Positions 7,403 to 17,440 of a stretch of 44,472 nt of DNA are shown piece after piece (the stretch's first letter is position 1; the number at the start of each line of letters is the position of its first letter). This DNA comes from Planctomycetaceae bacterium (GTDB lineage: Bacteria; Planctomycetota; Planctomycetia; Planctomycetales; Planctomycetaceae): positions 1 through 44,472 of the forward strand of contig JABURQ010000110.1 of assembly GCA_014762625.1 (NCBI GenBank), in the 5' to 3' direction. The translations under genes and the position numbers were made by a program. The notes beneath the pieces were generated by a model. It was not told the DNA's origin, ran no database searches, and was given only the letters and a program-made list of their open reading frames with translations.

Positions 7403-10400
7403 TCAGCGAGCGGGAGGAGGGGGAAGATCGATGACCACGTCGTCACCGTCTCCGACTTCCGCACCAACCTGCAGAATGACGAAATCGCCTTCCTCGGTGG
7501 TATCAGAAAGCCCGGTCTGTTTGACTCCCTTTTCGTCCGTCTCGATCTTGCGAATGGGGAGTTGACCGTTCACGGCTTTCTGGTAATCGAGATGCTTCGA
7601 GAACGGCTGAATTTCCGGAAGCGAGCGTATGAGATTTCGATCGCTGTAGCCATGTGCAATACCATTGGAGATCCAACTCAGACATTCCTTGGTCCAGAAC
7701 TCGACCTGTTGTTCCTGTTCGGCGGAAAGTGTTGTCTCTTTCTGCTCGTTATCTGGATCTGGTTGATCCTCTTCCGTGGCGTCTTTTTCTGTCGGATCCT
7801 TCTCGGGCGCATCCGGATCTCGATTCAGCGTCAGGTTGACCGCATCCGCATAGAGCAATCCGGTTTGAACTTCGAAATCAGGGTCCTGGTGAAACCGCGG
7901 GACCAGTTTCTCCACCGTGTCGAGAGTTGCCTGAAACTGCCCACGACGTGCCTGAACCCGTAACAATCCCACGATCGCTTCTCCGCAATCGGGATCCACT
8001 GCGACCGCTTTTTGATAGGAGCGTTCGGCGTCGGCGACCTTTTTCAGTTTGAGCAGGATGTCCCCTTTCTGGGAATGTGCGGTGGCGAGCTGAGCATCGA
8101 TTTCCAGGGCGATCTTAATATAGTCCAGCGCTTCGCTCCACTTTTGCTGTCGCATTCGATATCGAGATTGAGACAGATAATTGTAACTCGGCTTGCGGCG
8201 TTCCATATAACGCAGACCGTTAATGGCCGCTTGTCGCATCTTGGGATCTTCTGAATGACGCTTCTTTCGCAGTGCCTCTTCGGCTTCCTCGGTTCCGATT
8301 TGGGCGATGGCGTTGGCAAGATTATCGTAGTAAGACTCTGATTTTACGAGATCGAGACCGTCGATCAGAATCTGCTCCGCTTCGCGACTATCGAATTTGG
8401 AGAGTGTGTTGATCGCAGTATAGATCAGCGAGTTGTCCTCTTGGGACAGCGCCTCGCGCGCATACTTTAAAAACCTGGGGGATTGAATATGTCCCAAAGC
8501 TTCGAGGATTTGTCGTTTCTGGTAACCGGTCGCCTGAGGATAGATCTTGGCAAACAGAGGTTCGATTCGATCGTCCCCCAGATCCGACAATATCGGGACC
8601 AGCATTTGGATCTCTTTCGAGTCCTCGGAATTTTTCGCCAGCCTTTGAATCAAATATGGAATGGCTCGGGGGAGTTTCGTCGAGCGCAGATAGGACTGAA
8701 TGCTGGAGTCGAGATTTCCCTTCGCCAACTGTTCCAGAACACGATCCGCCAACAGCGGCTCCAACTCCGGTATCTTTCGATCCAGAGCAATGTTGAACGC
8801 CGCCTCTCTCAACGCATCATCGGAATCATCCAAACAACGACGCAATAATTCGGAAAAGTTATCGTGTCCCACTGCATCGAGCGCCTGTAACGCCTCCACC
8901 CGAATCTCGGATTCCGTATTCAAAACGTTCTCGAAATAAAGTTCGGCGAACGCGGGAGAGGGATATTCTGCGATGACTTTCAGTAACTGTTGGCGTTTGG
9001 GGCCTTCCGCTGTTTTAACGAGTTGATTGAGAGCGGTGTGCCCGGTTTCAAATCGCGATTGAGTCAAGCCGGCAATTGCCAGAGGCGTCAGCGTTTCGTG
9101 AGAACTTTCCGCCAGTTCCAACAGTCGCTCCACAGCAGCGGGATGACCAAATTCGGAGAGTGCATCGACAGCCGCTTTTTGCAAAGCCTCATCAGCAGTT
9201 TGCCGTGACAACTCCAACACCATTCCCAATTGGTCGGGCGAGAGAGTAGCCGCCCCCGCCGAGAGAGCGACGGGACGAACCCACGGGTGTCCTGATTGAA
9301 TCTGTTGCAGGAGAACCGTTTCGGGAATTAAAGAGAGCAGGGAAGAGAGCGAAGCGGCCACCGCCGTGATCGGTTCATCGTGCGTGACGCGAGGTTGCGA
9401 GGACGAGTAATTGTGCCCCGGCGTATGAACGAGGTGCAGCTCTTGAATTCGTCCGGAGATCTCGGGTAGTTCGGTTTGACGCCGTCGATTTTGGTCTTGT
9501 TGACCGATCTCACGGGCAGATTCATAAAGGAATCGCATGACTGTGGAATCGATCTCTTTGACTGACTCGTCCCAGATGATCACGTCACGATCCACTCCCT
9601 GCTCCAGGAGTTGATCCAGCTGATCGACCATGATGGAGAGTCCAATGATATTAACGCGGCTGCCGATTTTCAAAATTCCCAATGCCCCGTCCGGTCCGAT
9701 CCGTTCCCGTCGCAAACGAAGTTGCCCGCAAACCTCATCCTGTAGATTGAGGGAGAGCTTGGGCTGTCCGGTGGTGATCAGTCGCGAGTCTTTCGGCAAC
9801 ATCGCTCCCGCTTCGAAGTCCTGGAAGTAGAACCAGGTCGAACCGGTTTCTCCTGCCGGAACGATCAAACGGTCGGGACGTTCGAGCGACCCCAGACTCA
9901 TCGTTCGCGAATTTTCGATCTGAAAAGTTCGGCCGCGCAGTTTCTCCGAAATGGGAGATTGCGCGAGCGACTGTTGATTGTCCAGTTGTAGCTGCAGTTG
10001 TTCCCGGGAAATCGAAACCGGTTGGTCGGTATTATTGATGACATGCAGTTCGCCGACTAAAAACCGTTGCGTCTTTTCTCCACTCGACTGCGGATGGAGA
10101 ATGCCGTGTTCCAGATAAGTTGTGAGAAAGAGAACGCGGTCTTCGGTCTTGAGAGGTGGAACGGCTTGTTCCTTGAGTGTCGCCAGATTTTGTTGTCGCT
10201 CTTGAAGTTCTTGAATCAACCACTCTCGGCGTTGAACGGGATCCTCCGGCAATTTCGAGGAGTGGGAGTGAGAATGCTCCTCACCCGCGGAATCGACGGC
10301 CTCTGCAGAGTCAACCGTTGCCTCTGCTGTTTGTCCGCTCTCTTCGGAGGCTCTGAGCGCAGCGATCAGGAACAACAGGACGAGCCCGCCGGTTAGCAGA

Positions 10401-10435
10401 TGGGCGAACGGATGACGAACGACAGCGGATGACAC
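7403..10435 (-). CDS. Exported or anchored HEAT-repeat/TPR protein
   Basis: The 1010-residue protein has an N-terminal hydrophobic segment at about 13-28 (LLTGGLVLLFLIAALRAS), then a low-complexity acidic and His-rich stretch with EEHSHSHSS, a region of about 250 residues with beta-rich character that ends in VNIIGLSIMVDQLDQLLEQGVDRDVIIWDESV, a long series of HEAT-like repeats (about 370-730, for example ALQKAAVDALSEFGHPAAVE and IRVEALQALDAVGHDNF), and two TPR-like repeats (about 760-840, WSEALDYIKIALEID and ADAERSYQKAVAVDPD). The acidic tail contains PDAPEKDPTEKDATEEDQ. This is a scaffold built for protein contacts; no catalytic motif is visible. It lies between aldose epimerase and cobalamin adenosyltransferase on one strand. 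Function unknown; giant repeat proteins of this sort are frequent in planctomycetes. Confidence 0.75.
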   Translation of the reverse strand: MSSAVVRHPFAHLLTGGLVLLFLIAALRASEESGQTAEATVDSAEAVDSAGEEHSHSHSSKLPEDPVQRREWLIQELQERQQNLATLKEQAVPPLKTEDRVLFLTTYLEHGILHPQSSGEKTQRFLVGELHVINNTDQPVSISREQLQLQLDNQQSLAQSPISEKLRGRTFQIENSRTMSLGSLERPDRLIVPAGETGSTWFYFQDFEAGAMLPKDSRLITTGQPKLSLNLQDEVCGQLRLRRERIGPDGALGILKIGSRVNIIGLSIMVDQLDQLLEQGVDRDVIIWDESVKEIDSTVMRFLYESAREIGQQDQNRRRQTELPEISGRIQELHLVHTPGHNYSSSQPRVTHDEPITAVAASLSSLLSLIPETVLLQQIQSGHPWVRPVALSAGAATLSPDQLGMVLELSRQTADEALQKAAVDALSEFGHPAAVERLLELAESSHETLTPLAIAGLTQSRFETGHTALNQLVKTAEGPKRQQLLKVIAEYPSPAFAELYFENVLNTESEIRVEALQALDAVGHDNFSELLRRCLDDSDDALREAAFNIALDRKIPELEPLLADRVLEQLAKGNLDSSIQSYLRSTKLPRAIPYLIQRLAKNSEDSKEIQMLVPILSDLGDDRIEPLFAKIYPQATGYQKRQILEALGHIQSPRFLKYAREALSQEDNSLIYTAINTLSKFDSREAEQILIDGLDLVKSESYYDNLANAIAQIGTEEAEEALRKKRHSEDPKMRQAAINGLRYMERRKPSYNYLSQSRYRMRQQKWSEALDYIKIALEIDAQLATAHSQKGDILLKLKKVADAERSYQKAVAVDPDCGEAIVGLLRVQARRGQFQATLDTVEKLVPRFHQDPDFEVQTGLLYADAVNLTLNRDPDAPEKDPTEKDATEEDQPDPDNEQKETTLSAEQEQQVEFWTKECLSWISNGIAHGYSDRNLIRSLPEIQPFSKHLDYQKAVNGQLPIRKIETDEKGVKQTGLSDTTEEGDFVILQVGAEVGDGDDVVIDLPPPPAR

Positions 10436-10500
10436 GACGAATTCTCCCCAGAAATCGATGCCTCGGACAGTCCGGATTCAGTTCCGATCGTCACAGAGGC

Positions 10501-10526
10501 GCGTCTCTTCAGGATGCCAGAGACGC
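10501..10526. repeat. Perfect 8-bp inverted repeat in the galM to HEAT gap
   Basis: GCGTCTCT (10501-10508) pairs with AGAGACGC (10519-10526) around a 10-nt loop. No T-run follows on either strand, so it is not a standard terminator. It lies in the 138-nt spacer between two leftward genes and could stabilise or separate the two parts of the message. Confidence 0.5.
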
Positions 10527-10573
10527 CGCTGTTTTACCAGAGCAATCCGTACGAACCTCCTGATCCGCAGTCT

Positions 10574-11527
10574 TTACGCAACAATGGGCTGTAGAGAAAT
10601 CGTCACATTCAGACGCTTCGATTCGCCGGGAGGGAGGACCTGCCAGCCGGTCTCAACATCCGTCAAATTGACCGCATCGGTCAGGCAGGTATAAGGCTCC
10701 AGGCAAACCGCATCCCGTCCGGGAGGAGTGAAGATTACCATCTGCGTGAATTCCGGGCTGAATGATTGGACCACCTGATAGCCGGCGGCCTCATCCAGAA
10801 TCTCACATTGGGAGGCTCCCGGCGTCAGTCGAAAAGCGTCATCGAGCGACACCTCTCTCATGAGGAGTCCTTCCGGGAGTTCCGACAACGCCCCTTGTAG
10901 GGGCGTTGTTTGCCCAGTTGGCAACGAGTCGCTCAGTTCCCATTGAGCATCGACGGGCGCCTGGAACAGACAATGGCTCACCTGACTGGCAGCGCTGAGC
11001 GGGAGTCGAAAATAAGCATGCGTTCCGAACCCCCACGGCAACGGAACGGAGTCCGGATTTTCAATCTCGATGTCCAGCGAAAGTGCCGCGTCCTGCAATG
11101 TGTAAGAGGCGCGGATGATAAAATCCGCGGGCCAGAATTCCCGACGCTCGGGAGCGTCGACCGATAGTTGAAATTCGGCCGTCGCTCGATGTGCAGTCTG
11201 TCGGATTACTCGCCACGGACGGTCGAGACAGAATCCGTGGATGGCGTTTGTTTTGTTATGCGCCACCCGATCGTGAGGTAGGGGATAGACTTCTCCGTTC
11301 CAGGAAAACTGATCGCCGCGAATTCGATTCGGAAACGGAAACAGGAGCGGGATACCGTGTCCGCTGGGTCGCGAGTCGGCTTTCGGAAAGTCTTCTTCCG
11401 CATCGATCAGCGAGAAAAACTTACCGTCCTGATGGATGTTGAGCTCGAAGCAGTTGAAGCCCAATCCGGGAGCGATCCGCGCCGTCGATAATGAATCGGG
11501 AACGGAAAGTTCAATCACATCCTGCAT
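10574..11527 (-). CDS. Aldose 1-epimerase family protein
   Basis: The family interconverts alpha and beta anomers of aldoses such as galactose or glucose. The 317-residue protein carries the expected active-site landmarks: PFPNRIRG with Arg at 68-70, NAIHGF with His97, GTHAYFRLP with His170 as the likely acid, and VCLEPYTC with Glu277 as the likely base. There is no signal peptide, so it is cytoplasmic. On the same strand a small unknown gene lies 54 nt upstream and the HEAT/TPR gene 138 nt downstream. No galactose operon is present. Related sugar-binding epimerase-like proteins such as YeaD act on hexose 6-phosphates, so the exact sugar is open. Confidence 0.85.
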   Translation of the reverse strand: MQDVIELSVPDSLSTARIAPGLGFNCFELNIHQDGKFFSLIDAEEDFPKADSRPSGHGIPLLFPFPNRIRGDQFSWNGEVYPLPHDRVAHNKTNAIHGFCLDRPWRVIRQTAHRATAEFQLSVDAPERREFWPADFIIRASYTLQDAALSLDIEIENPDSVPLPWGFGTHAYFRLPLSAASQVSHCLFQAPVDAQWELSDSLPTGQTTPLQGALSELPEGLLMREVSLDDAFRLTPGASQCEILDEAAGYQVVQSFSPEFTQMVIFTPPGRDAVCLEPYTCLTDAVNLTDVETGWQVLPPGESKRLNVTISLQPIVA

Positions 11528-11581
11528 GACTCACCCGTTGGCAATGAAGCGGTTCCGAAGTATCCAGAAAATGACCGTCGC

Positions 11582-11830
11582 TCACTGAGCTTGCAGCTTT
11601 TCCTGATACAATTTCTGGATCGTCTCCGCGGTCACGGTCACTTCGCGCGTGAAACCGGTGTGGGCGCGTTCGTAGTTGATCTTGTCCGCCAGTTGCGGAG
11701 CCTTGTGGATTTCCCGGGCAACCGCTTCGCGGTCTTCTTCAGACAAATCAGAGACGCTGTCGTCCCAGAAAGTTTTCGTTTCCACGACAAGCGATTCCAG
11801 TCGAGGATCAAACTTGTTGTAGGCAGCCAT
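11582..11830 (-). CDS. Small conserved-looking protein, unknown function
   Basis: The 82-residue protein is soluble, acidic and predicted mostly helical, with FWDDSVSDLSEEDREAVAREIHKAP in the middle and TAETIQKLYQEKL near the end. No signal peptide, membrane segment or known motif is visible. GAGAGA lies about 6-11 nt before the ATG, which supports translation. It heads a leftward run that continues into aldose epimerase after 54 nt. I do not recognise a family and give no function. Confidence 0.55.
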   Translation of the reverse strand: MAAYNKFDPRLESLVVETKTFWDDSVSDLSEEDREAVAREIHKAPQLADKINYERAHTGFTREVTVTAETIQKLYQEKLQAQ

Positions 11831-12184
11831 GGTGGTCTCTCGTTCTGCGGAGGTATGAATTTCGGACGATCCGAACGAAGATCGTAACTCTCGTCAGTAT
11901 ATCGGTTGGTTGCCGAAAAGATAGTCAATCAACTGGGCATACGCCCTTGATCGGACCCGAAAAGAACGCTGTCGCTGAGCCGGAACACCATTTCAGGATC
12001 CAGCTTACAGCGAGTGTGAAGAGTCTGCTCAGAGCTGCGCGAAGATCTCGCACGCATATCGGGCAGACCGCGCGCAACGTAGGCATCACCACACGAAAAG
12101 AAGGAATCTCATGGTTTTTTTGATCGTCGAAATCACTGTCTTGTAAGGACTTTAGAGGTTTTCCCGACCTTGAGAGAACTCCTC
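11831..12184. other. Intergenic region upstream of the ammonium transporter
   Basis: No gene is seen. The region should hold the promoter of the leftward unit starting at 11830 and upstream activator sites for the sigma-54 promoter at 12185. I looked for an NtrC-like dyad (GCAC-N-GTGC type) and did not find a clear one. A run of seven T at about 12115-12121 is not preceded by a stem. Confidence 0.4.
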
Positions 12185-12200
12185 AGGCACGACAGTTGCT
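12185..12200 (+). promoter_or_regulatory. Sigma-54 (-24/-12) promoter of the ammonium transporter gene
   Basis: AGGCACGACAGTTGCT matches the sigma-54 consensus TGGCACG-N4-TTGCW at every defined position but the first, with GG and GC exactly 12 bp apart. The start of transcription should fall near 12211, giving a leader of about 195 nt. Sigma-54 control by an NtrC-type activator is the textbook arrangement for ammonium transporters, so site and gene support each other. Confidence 0.8.
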
Positions 12201-12210
12201 TCTGTGACAT

Positions 12211-12405
12211 GTGTGCCATACCCAAGGAGGTATAAGGCAAGACCGACAATTCAGTCATCGACTGCCCGGCGTCTTCCCGACGGAAGACAGGCGACGGATT
12301 CAGCAGACCGGGATTCAAAAACTCGTCCGAAGTTCTGCGCTGAGTGTACGCGCAGTCAACGAACTTGAAATTCGATTCACCGTGAGAAACAGAAAAGGGA
12401 CAAAC
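12211..12405 (+). other. Long structured 5' leader of the ammonium transporter mRNA
   Basis: If transcription starts near 12211 the leader is about 195 nt. It holds an AAGGAGG-type ribosome site at about 12223-12230 with no good start codon behind it, a perfect hairpin GTCTTCC-CGAC-GGAAGAC at 12271-12288, and a second stem, CTGCGC with GCGCAG, at about 12336-12356. The real ribosome site is AAAAGGGA just before the ATG at 12406. The hairpins suggest, but do not prove, post-transcriptional control. Confidence 0.45.
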
Positions 12406-13824
12406 ATGAATTTGCACAGAGTGCTCCTGGCATTCCTCGTCGGAGCGGTCCTCATCGGCGGACCAGCGACAAACAGTGTGATTTGGGCGCAAGAGGAAAC
12501 GCCCGAAGCCGCTGCGGAAGGAACACCGGCTGAAGAAGAAGTCGTTGAGGAAGTAGAAGAAGTTGAAGAAGAGGCAGCTGAAGAGGAGGCTCCGATGGAG
12601 TTCGCAGCGGATGTAAGCGTTAATGATGTTGCTTATGCGATAGACAATATCATGTTATTTCTCTGTGCTGTCTTGGTCTTGTTTATGCAAGCAGGTTTTT
12701 CGATGGTCGAAGCGGGATTTAATGCATCCAAGAATACCGTCAATATTCTATTTAAGAACGTCATGGATCTCTGTCTGGGGGCAATCCTATTTTGGGTCGT
12801 TGGTTATAACTTGATGTATCCGGGTTTTGGTGAAGGTGATCCAGGCTACTTCAAATTTGGAGGATTTGGAATCTCGTCTGAATACGCTTCAAATGCTCTC
12901 TTCCATCCTCAAGTAGACTGGCTCTTCCAAGTCGCCTTTGCTGCGACGGCCGCTACCATCGTTTCTGGTGCCGTTGCTGGAAGAATGAAGTTCCAAGCTT
13001 ATTTGATTTACAGCGTGGTCTTGACTGGGCTTATCTACCCGATTAGTGGAGCATGGCAATGGGGTAGTGGTTTTTTGAGTCAGGCTGGCTACCATGATTT
13101 TGCAGGCTCTCTTATTGTTCACGCGGTTGGAGGATTTGCGGGATTAGCAGGTGCAATAGTTCTAGGTCCTCGAATTGGTCGATATTCTGAAGATGGCAAA
13201 TCGCAGCCAATGCTCGGTCATAACATGCCAATTGCAGCGTTGGGCGTCTTCATTCTCCTGATTGGCTGGTTTGGATTTAATCCAGGAAGTGTTTTAGCAT
13301 TCAGTGACGCCGGAAGTGCAGGGACCACTATGATTGTGGCCGTGAATACTCTACTCGCTGCCGCTACTGGTGGGGTAATTGCGATGACTTTTTCATGGGT
13401 TATGTTCGGAAAACCAGACCTCTCTATGGCATTGAATGGAATTCTTGCTGGATTGGTGGGGATCACTGCAAATGCTGATGTTGTTACCAACGTCGAATCC
13501 TTCATTATTGGAGGTGTCGCTGGTGGATTGGTCGTTATCGGTATCGTTGCTTTGGATAAGCTAAAAATTGACGATCCTGTCGGCGCGTTTCCAGTGCACG
13601 GTTTATGTGGTTTCTGGGGAGGACTCGCCACCGGTATTTTCGGGGAAGGAAAAGATATCGTGGTTCAGACTTGGGGTAGTGCTGTCTACTGCATCTGGGC
13701 GTTCGTCACGATGTTCATCCTGTTCACAATTCTCAAAGCGGTCGGAATTCTTCGGGTTCCCGCTGAAGAAGAAATTGAAGGACTCGATATTGTCGAGCAC
13801 GGAATGCCGGCTTATAACAACTGA
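12406..13824 (+). CDS. amt: Ammonium transporter, Amt/MEP/Rh family
   Basis: Amt proteins form trimeric channels that move ammonium across the inner membrane. The 472-residue precursor has a signal peptide (about 1-28, cut near WAQ-EE), an unusual acidic linker of about 40 residues rich in Glu, and then the full core of eleven helices. Core landmarks are FMQAGFSMVEAGFNASKN, the GAWQWGSG segment, HAVGGFAGLAGAIVLGPRIGR with the first pore His, LGVFILLIGWFGFNPGS, and FPVHGLCGFWGGLATGIFG with the second pore His. AAAAGGGA lies 6 nt before the chosen ATG; upstream in-frame codons have no ribosome site and would precede the signal peptide. It is preceded by a sigma-54 promoter and followed by a strong terminator, so it is monocistronic; no glnK is adjacent. 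The core is much more AT-rich than its ends. Confidence 0.95.
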   Translation: MNLHRVLLAFLVGAVLIGGPATNSVIWAQEETPEAAAEGTPAEEEVVEEVEEVEEEAAEEEAPMEFAADVSVNDVAYAIDNIMLFLCAVLVLFMQAGFSMVEAGFNASKNTVNILFKNVMDLCLGAILFWVVGYNLMYPGFGEGDPGYFKFGGFGISSEYASNALFHPQVDWLFQVAFAATAATIVSGAVAGRMKFQAYLIYSVVLTGLIYPISGAWQWGSGFLSQAGYHDFAGSLIVHAVGGFAGLAGAIVLGPRIGRYSEDGKSQPMLGHNMPIAALGVFILLIGWFGFNPGSVLAFSDAGSAGTTMIVAVNTLLAAATGGVIAMTFSWVMFGKPDLSMALNGILAGLVGITANADVVTNVESFIIGGVAGGLVVIGIVALDKLKIDDPVGAFPVHGLCGFWGGLATGIFGEGKDIVVQTWGSAVYCIWAFVTMFILFTILKAVGILRVPAEEEIEGLDIVEHGMPAYNN

Positions 13825-13851
13825 TCTCGATCAGCTTGTTGGAAAATTCCA

Positions 13852-13882
13852 GGGAGTCGCCAGGTCGGCGACTCCCTTTTTT
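13852..13882 (+). terminator. Rho-independent terminator after the ammonium transporter gene
   Basis: GGGAGTCGCC (13852-13861) and GGCGACTCCC (13867-13876) form a perfect 10-bp stem with a 5-nt loop, followed by six T. It lies 28 nt after the stop codon. Confidence 0.95.
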
Positions 13883-14043
13883 ATTGCGCATTGCAGTGGT
13901 AGCAGCCGACCGATTGGTTGATAAGTGGCTTTCCGATGCCAGGGTTAAGAGGAAAGATGACCTGCGAAAAGGATTCTGCCAATGCGCCGGGCAAATGGTG
14001 ATGGAGTTCCCCATCAGGGCGCTCGTCCCAATTGGAATCCGTA

Positions 14044-16197
14044 TCAATGCACTGAATTCAAATCGCACGAAGTCCCCCCCGCGGCCGGGATATAGGTGGA
14101 TTGAACGTAATCCATCACCATCCGATCGGCGTTAAACCGCCAACCCAAAGTCCTCACAGCGCGTTTCATGCGACCGATCCACGCTTGAGGAAGGTCGTCG
14201 TCATCACGATCGTAATAGAGCGGGATAATTTCATTCACCAGCACATCGTGTAAAGCGATGGCATCGCGATCATCCTGAATATCGTGATTCGCGTGCGAAC
14301 GCCCTTCGCCGATCGCAAAACCGTTTTCGCCGTCGAACGCTTCCGCCCACCATCCATCGAGAATTGAGCAGTTCAGCCCGCCGTTGAGAACGACTTTCTG
14401 GCCGCTGGTTCCCGAGGCTTCGAGAGGACGACGCGGATTATTGAGCCACACATCGACTCCCTGGACGAGATGACGGGCGAGATTAATGTCATAATCCTCC
14501 AGGAAAATGACGCGTCCGTTGAATTCGGGGGTCTGCATCAATTTGAAAATTCGTTGCAGAATCGCCTTGCCGTTTTCATCGGCGGGATGCGACTTACCGG
14601 CAAAGATAAACTGCACCGGTCGTTCGGCGTCGAGAATGATACGACGGAATTCGGACAGGTCTCGAAGGATCAAATCCGCGCGTTTGTAAGGAGCGAAACG
14701 TCTGGCGAAACCGATCGTCAGAACTCGCGCATCGAGAGCCGATTGCAGACGTTCAATCTGGTCCGGTTTTTCACCGCGACGTTTGGCTTGCGCCGAGGCG
14801 TTCACGCGCGCGTACTGGATCAATCGATTTTTCAGTGACTGGTGGGTTTCCCACAATTCGCCCGGCAAAACCTTCTCAAATCCGGACCACACTTCCGGTT
14901 CTCCGGTACGAGTCGACCACCCTTCCGGTAATACGCGGTCGTAAAGCATTCGCATCTGCGCCGACAGCCAGGTCGGCACATGCACGCCGTTCGTGATATG
15001 TCCGACTGGAATCTCTTTTTCGTTTTTCCAGGGCCACAAATGCGACCACATACGCCGACTGACCACGCCGTGCAGATTGGAAACCGCGTTCGCACATTGA
15101 CTCAACTTGAACGCCAAGACCGTCATGCAAAACGGTTCTTCCGGATTCTGAGGATCGACACGTCCCAACCCCATCAGCCCGTTGTGGTCGAGACCGATCA
15201 TATCTCCTAGGGGGCCGAGATGTTCTTCAATCAACGAAGCGTCGAAACGATCGTGTCCCGCGGGGACCGGCGTATGCGTCGTAAAGACGGACATCGCCGA
15301 CACATCTCGGATCGCGTCGTCGTAGGTGCGTCCATCTTCATGCATGAGCTGCCGGATGTACTCCAGAGGCGCGAACGCGGAGTGTCCCTCATTCATATGC
15401 ACGACACTCGGGCGAATCTCCATTGCCTGGAGAGCGCGCGCCCCACCCACACCGAGCAACAACTCCTGTCGGATCCGTTTCAATTGGTCGCCGCCGTATA
15501 AACGGTCCGTCAGTCGCTGATTTTCGTCAGTATTCTGGGGAAGATGCGTGTCGAGCAATAACAACAAAACACGTCCCACCTTCACCTTCCAGATCCGGGC
15601 AAAGATATCACCGCCGCGTGTCTGAACGGCGATGATCTTCTCATCCCCTTCGGCGGTTCGAACCAGTTCGACCGGCAGGTGATCGGTATCGATGCGCTGA
15701 TACGATTCCTGTTGTCGTCCCTGCGCATCGACCGTCTGATGAAAATATCCTTCCTGATACAACAATCCCACAGCCACCAAGGGTACACCGAGATCGGACG
15801 CGGATTTCAAATGGTCGCCGGACAAAACACCCAAACCGCCCGAATAATTCGGCAACGATTCGTGAATTCCGAATTCCGCGGAGAAGTAAGCGACCGGTTG
15901 ATTTCCGAGAAGCCCGGTATGGGTCGCTCCCCAGGTTTCATCGGATTTGAGATACTCCTGCCAGCGGCGATAGGCCCAGTTGACGCGCGAATGCAGCATC
16001 AGTTCCGTGGCCCGATTTTCCAGTTCCTGTCGCGTGAATTCTTTCAACAGCATCACAGGATTATGACCCAACTGCTGGAACTTGATCGGGTTGAGATCGC
16101 GAAAGATACTGACGACCTCGGGTTGCCAGGCCCACCACAAATCGCGCGCGAGCGCGTGAAGTTTTTCGTAAATGTCAGTATTCGTTTTGACGTCCAT
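14044..16197 (-). CDS. glgP: Alpha-glucan phosphorylase (GT35, short bacterial type)
   Basis: The enzyme releases glucose 1-phosphate from glycogen or maltodextrin with inorganic phosphate and pyridoxal phosphate. The 717-residue protein belongs to the shorter Thermotoga-type branch rather than the 800-plus-residue E. coli type. It opens with the usual [16 protein letters not shown] and has [20 protein letters not shown] (substrate side), [27 protein letters not shown] and [31 protein letters not shown] holds the cofactor Lys at about residue 601, followed by [18 protein letters not shown]. It is cytoplasmic. The gene converges with the ammonium transporter, and a terminator for the upstream leftward gene separates it from its neighbour, so it is probably transcribed alone. 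Confidence 0.93.
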   Translation of the reverse strand: MDVKTNTDIYEKLHALARDLWWAWQPEVVSIFRDLNPIKFQQLGHNPVMLLKEFTRQELENRATELMLHSRVNWAYRRWQEYLKSDETWGATHTGLLGNQPVAYFSAEFGIHESLPNYSGGLGVLSGDHLKSASDLGVPLVAVGLLYQEGYFHQTVDAQGRQQESYQRIDTDHLPVELVRTAEGDEKIIAVQTRGGDIFARIWKVKVGRVLLLLLDTHLPQNTDENQRLTDRLYGGDQLKRIRQELLLGVGGARALQAMEIRPSVVHMNEGHSAFAPLEYIRQLMHEDGRTYDDAIRDVSAMSVFTTHTPVPAGHDRFDASLIEEHLGPLGDMIGLDHNGLMGLGRVDPQNPEEPFCMTVLAFKLSQCANAVSNLHGVVSRRMWSHLWPWKNEKEIPVGHITNGVHVPTWLSAQMRMLYDRVLPEGWSTRTGEPEVWSGFEKVLPGELWETHQSLKNRLIQYARVNASAQAKRRGEKPDQIERLQSALDARVLTIGFARRFAPYKRADLILRDLSEFRRIILDAERPVQFIFAGKSHPADENGKAILQRIFKLMQTPEFNGRVIFLEDYDINLARHLVQGVDVWLNNPRRPLEASGTSGQKVVLNGGLNCSILDGWWAEAFDGENGFAIGEGRSHANHDIQDDRDAIALHDVLVNEIIPLYYDRDDDDLPQAWIGRMKRAVRTLGWRFNADRMVMDYVQSTYIPAAGGTSCDLNSVH

Positions 16198-16238
16198 ACC
16201 TGGAATCCATTTTCGTAATACAAGAAACAGGTCGTCAT

Positions 16239-16268
16239 AAAAAAACTCGGAGGCTCAAAGCCCCCGAG
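16239..16268 (-). terminator. Rho-independent terminator of the isomerase/GH10-like unit
   Basis: On the minus strand CTCGGGGGCT and AGCCTCCGAG form a 10-bp stem (one G-U) with a 3-nt loop, followed by seven T. It lies 42 nt after the stop of the TIM-barrel isomerase gene and just before the glucan phosphorylase start. Confidence 0.92.
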
Positions 16269-16309
16269 TTCGCATTGAAGATCACTCAGGCTGTGAGCCT
16301 ATCAGAGTC

Positions 16310-17308
16310 TCAATCGTCACCGAAGGCGGCATCGAAATCGACATCCGACGGTGCGAAATCCACATTCTTACAGAATTGACAAGCTTCTTTCGCGCCTTGA
16401 TCCCGTTCCATTCCGCTGTCTTCCCATTCGACGGAGAGCGGACCGTTATACTGAATCGCATTGAGCGCTCGGATAATTTCCTCAAAGCGGACACCCCCGC
16501 GTCCCACGCTACGGAAATCCCAACCGCGACGAGGATCGCCGAAGCGAATATGACTGGCGAGAATTCCCGTCCGTCCATTTAGAGTCACCGAAGCATCCTT
16601 CATATGAACGTGATAGATACGGTCCGGGAAGTAGCGAATGAATTCCACCGGATCGACACCCTGCCAGATTAAGTGGCTCGGATCGAAGTTGAACCCGAAT
16701 TCTTCACGATGATCGAGCGCCTGTAACGCTTTCTCCGCCGAATACAAATCGAAGGCAATCTCTCCCGGATGGACTTCCAGGCCGAACTTGATACCGCATT
16801 CCTGGAACACATCCAGAATCGGATTCCAGCGGTCCGCCAGCAACTGAAAGCCGGCATCGAGTTTGCCCGCGGGAATCGGCGGGAAGTCGTAAATCAGATG
16901 CCAGATGCTGCTTCCGGTGAATCCGTTAACCACGCTGACGCCGAGCTTCTGAGCGGCGCGAGCCGTATTCTTCATTTCCTCAGCCGCACGTTCATTCACA
17001 CCGGCGGGATCGCCGTCTCCCCAGACGTAGTCCGGGAGGATCGCTTTGTGTCGTTCATCGACAAGATCGAGGACGGCCTGGCCGACGAGATGATTGGAGA
17101 TCGAGAAGAGTTTCAGGTCGTGCTTTTCGAGGAGTTCCCGTTTCCGGGCACAGTAGGTATCGTCGGAGAGAGCCTGATCGACTTCGAAGTGATCGCCCCA
17201 ACACGCCAGTTCCAACCCGTCGTATCCGAACTCATTCGCTTTTTTGCAGAGTTCTTCCAGAGGCAGGTCGGCCCATTGACCCGTAAAAAGTGTGACTGGT
17301 CTCCCCAT
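16310..17308 (-). CDS. Sugar phosphate isomerase/epimerase-like TIM barrel protein
   Basis: The 332-residue protein belongs to the xylose-isomerase-like TIM barrel (AP endonuclease 2) family. Visible pieces are [16 protein letters not shown] at about 28-43, [10 protein letters not shown], the metal-site strands [12 protein letters not shown] and [24 protein letters not shown], and the last metal ligand in [13 protein letters not shown]. Members isomerise or epimerise sugars and inositols or act as ketohydrolases; the substrate cannot be read from sequence. No signal peptide. AAGGGA lies 5-6 nt before the ATG. It follows the GH10-like gene on the same strand after 132 nt and is closed by a clear terminator, so sugar catabolism is a sensible guess. 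Confidence 0.85.
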   Translation of the reverse strand: MGRPVTLFTGQWADLPLEELCKKANEFGYDGLELACWGDHFEVDQALSDDTYCARKRELLEKHDLKLFSISNHLVGQAVLDLVDERHKAILPDYVWGDGDPAGVNERAAEEMKNTARAAQKLGVSVVNGFTGSSIWHLIYDFPPIPAGKLDAGFQLLADRWNPILDVFQECGIKFGLEVHPGEIAFDLYSAEKALQALDHREEFGFNFDPSHLIWQGVDPVEFIRYFPDRIYHVHMKDASVTLNGRTGILASHIRFGDPRRGWDFRSVGRGGVRFEEIIRALNAIQYNGPLSVEWEDSGMERDQGAKEACQFCKNVDFAPSDVDFDAAFGDD

Positions 17309-17440
17309 GTCGTCCCTTTCAGTATATCAATTGGTGTGGATACAAGATGTGAAAGATGCGGCGAACGCCGCTGAATTACGTCGTCTCTGCTGCTGATTTG
17401 ACACGCTCGAAAGGTCAATGTCAACGACCCAAGATCGCGA

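Noticed and set aside
11831-12184. NtrC enhancer sites upstream of the sigma-54 promoter
   Set aside because: No clear dyad of the known type was found; the activator may bind a different motif.
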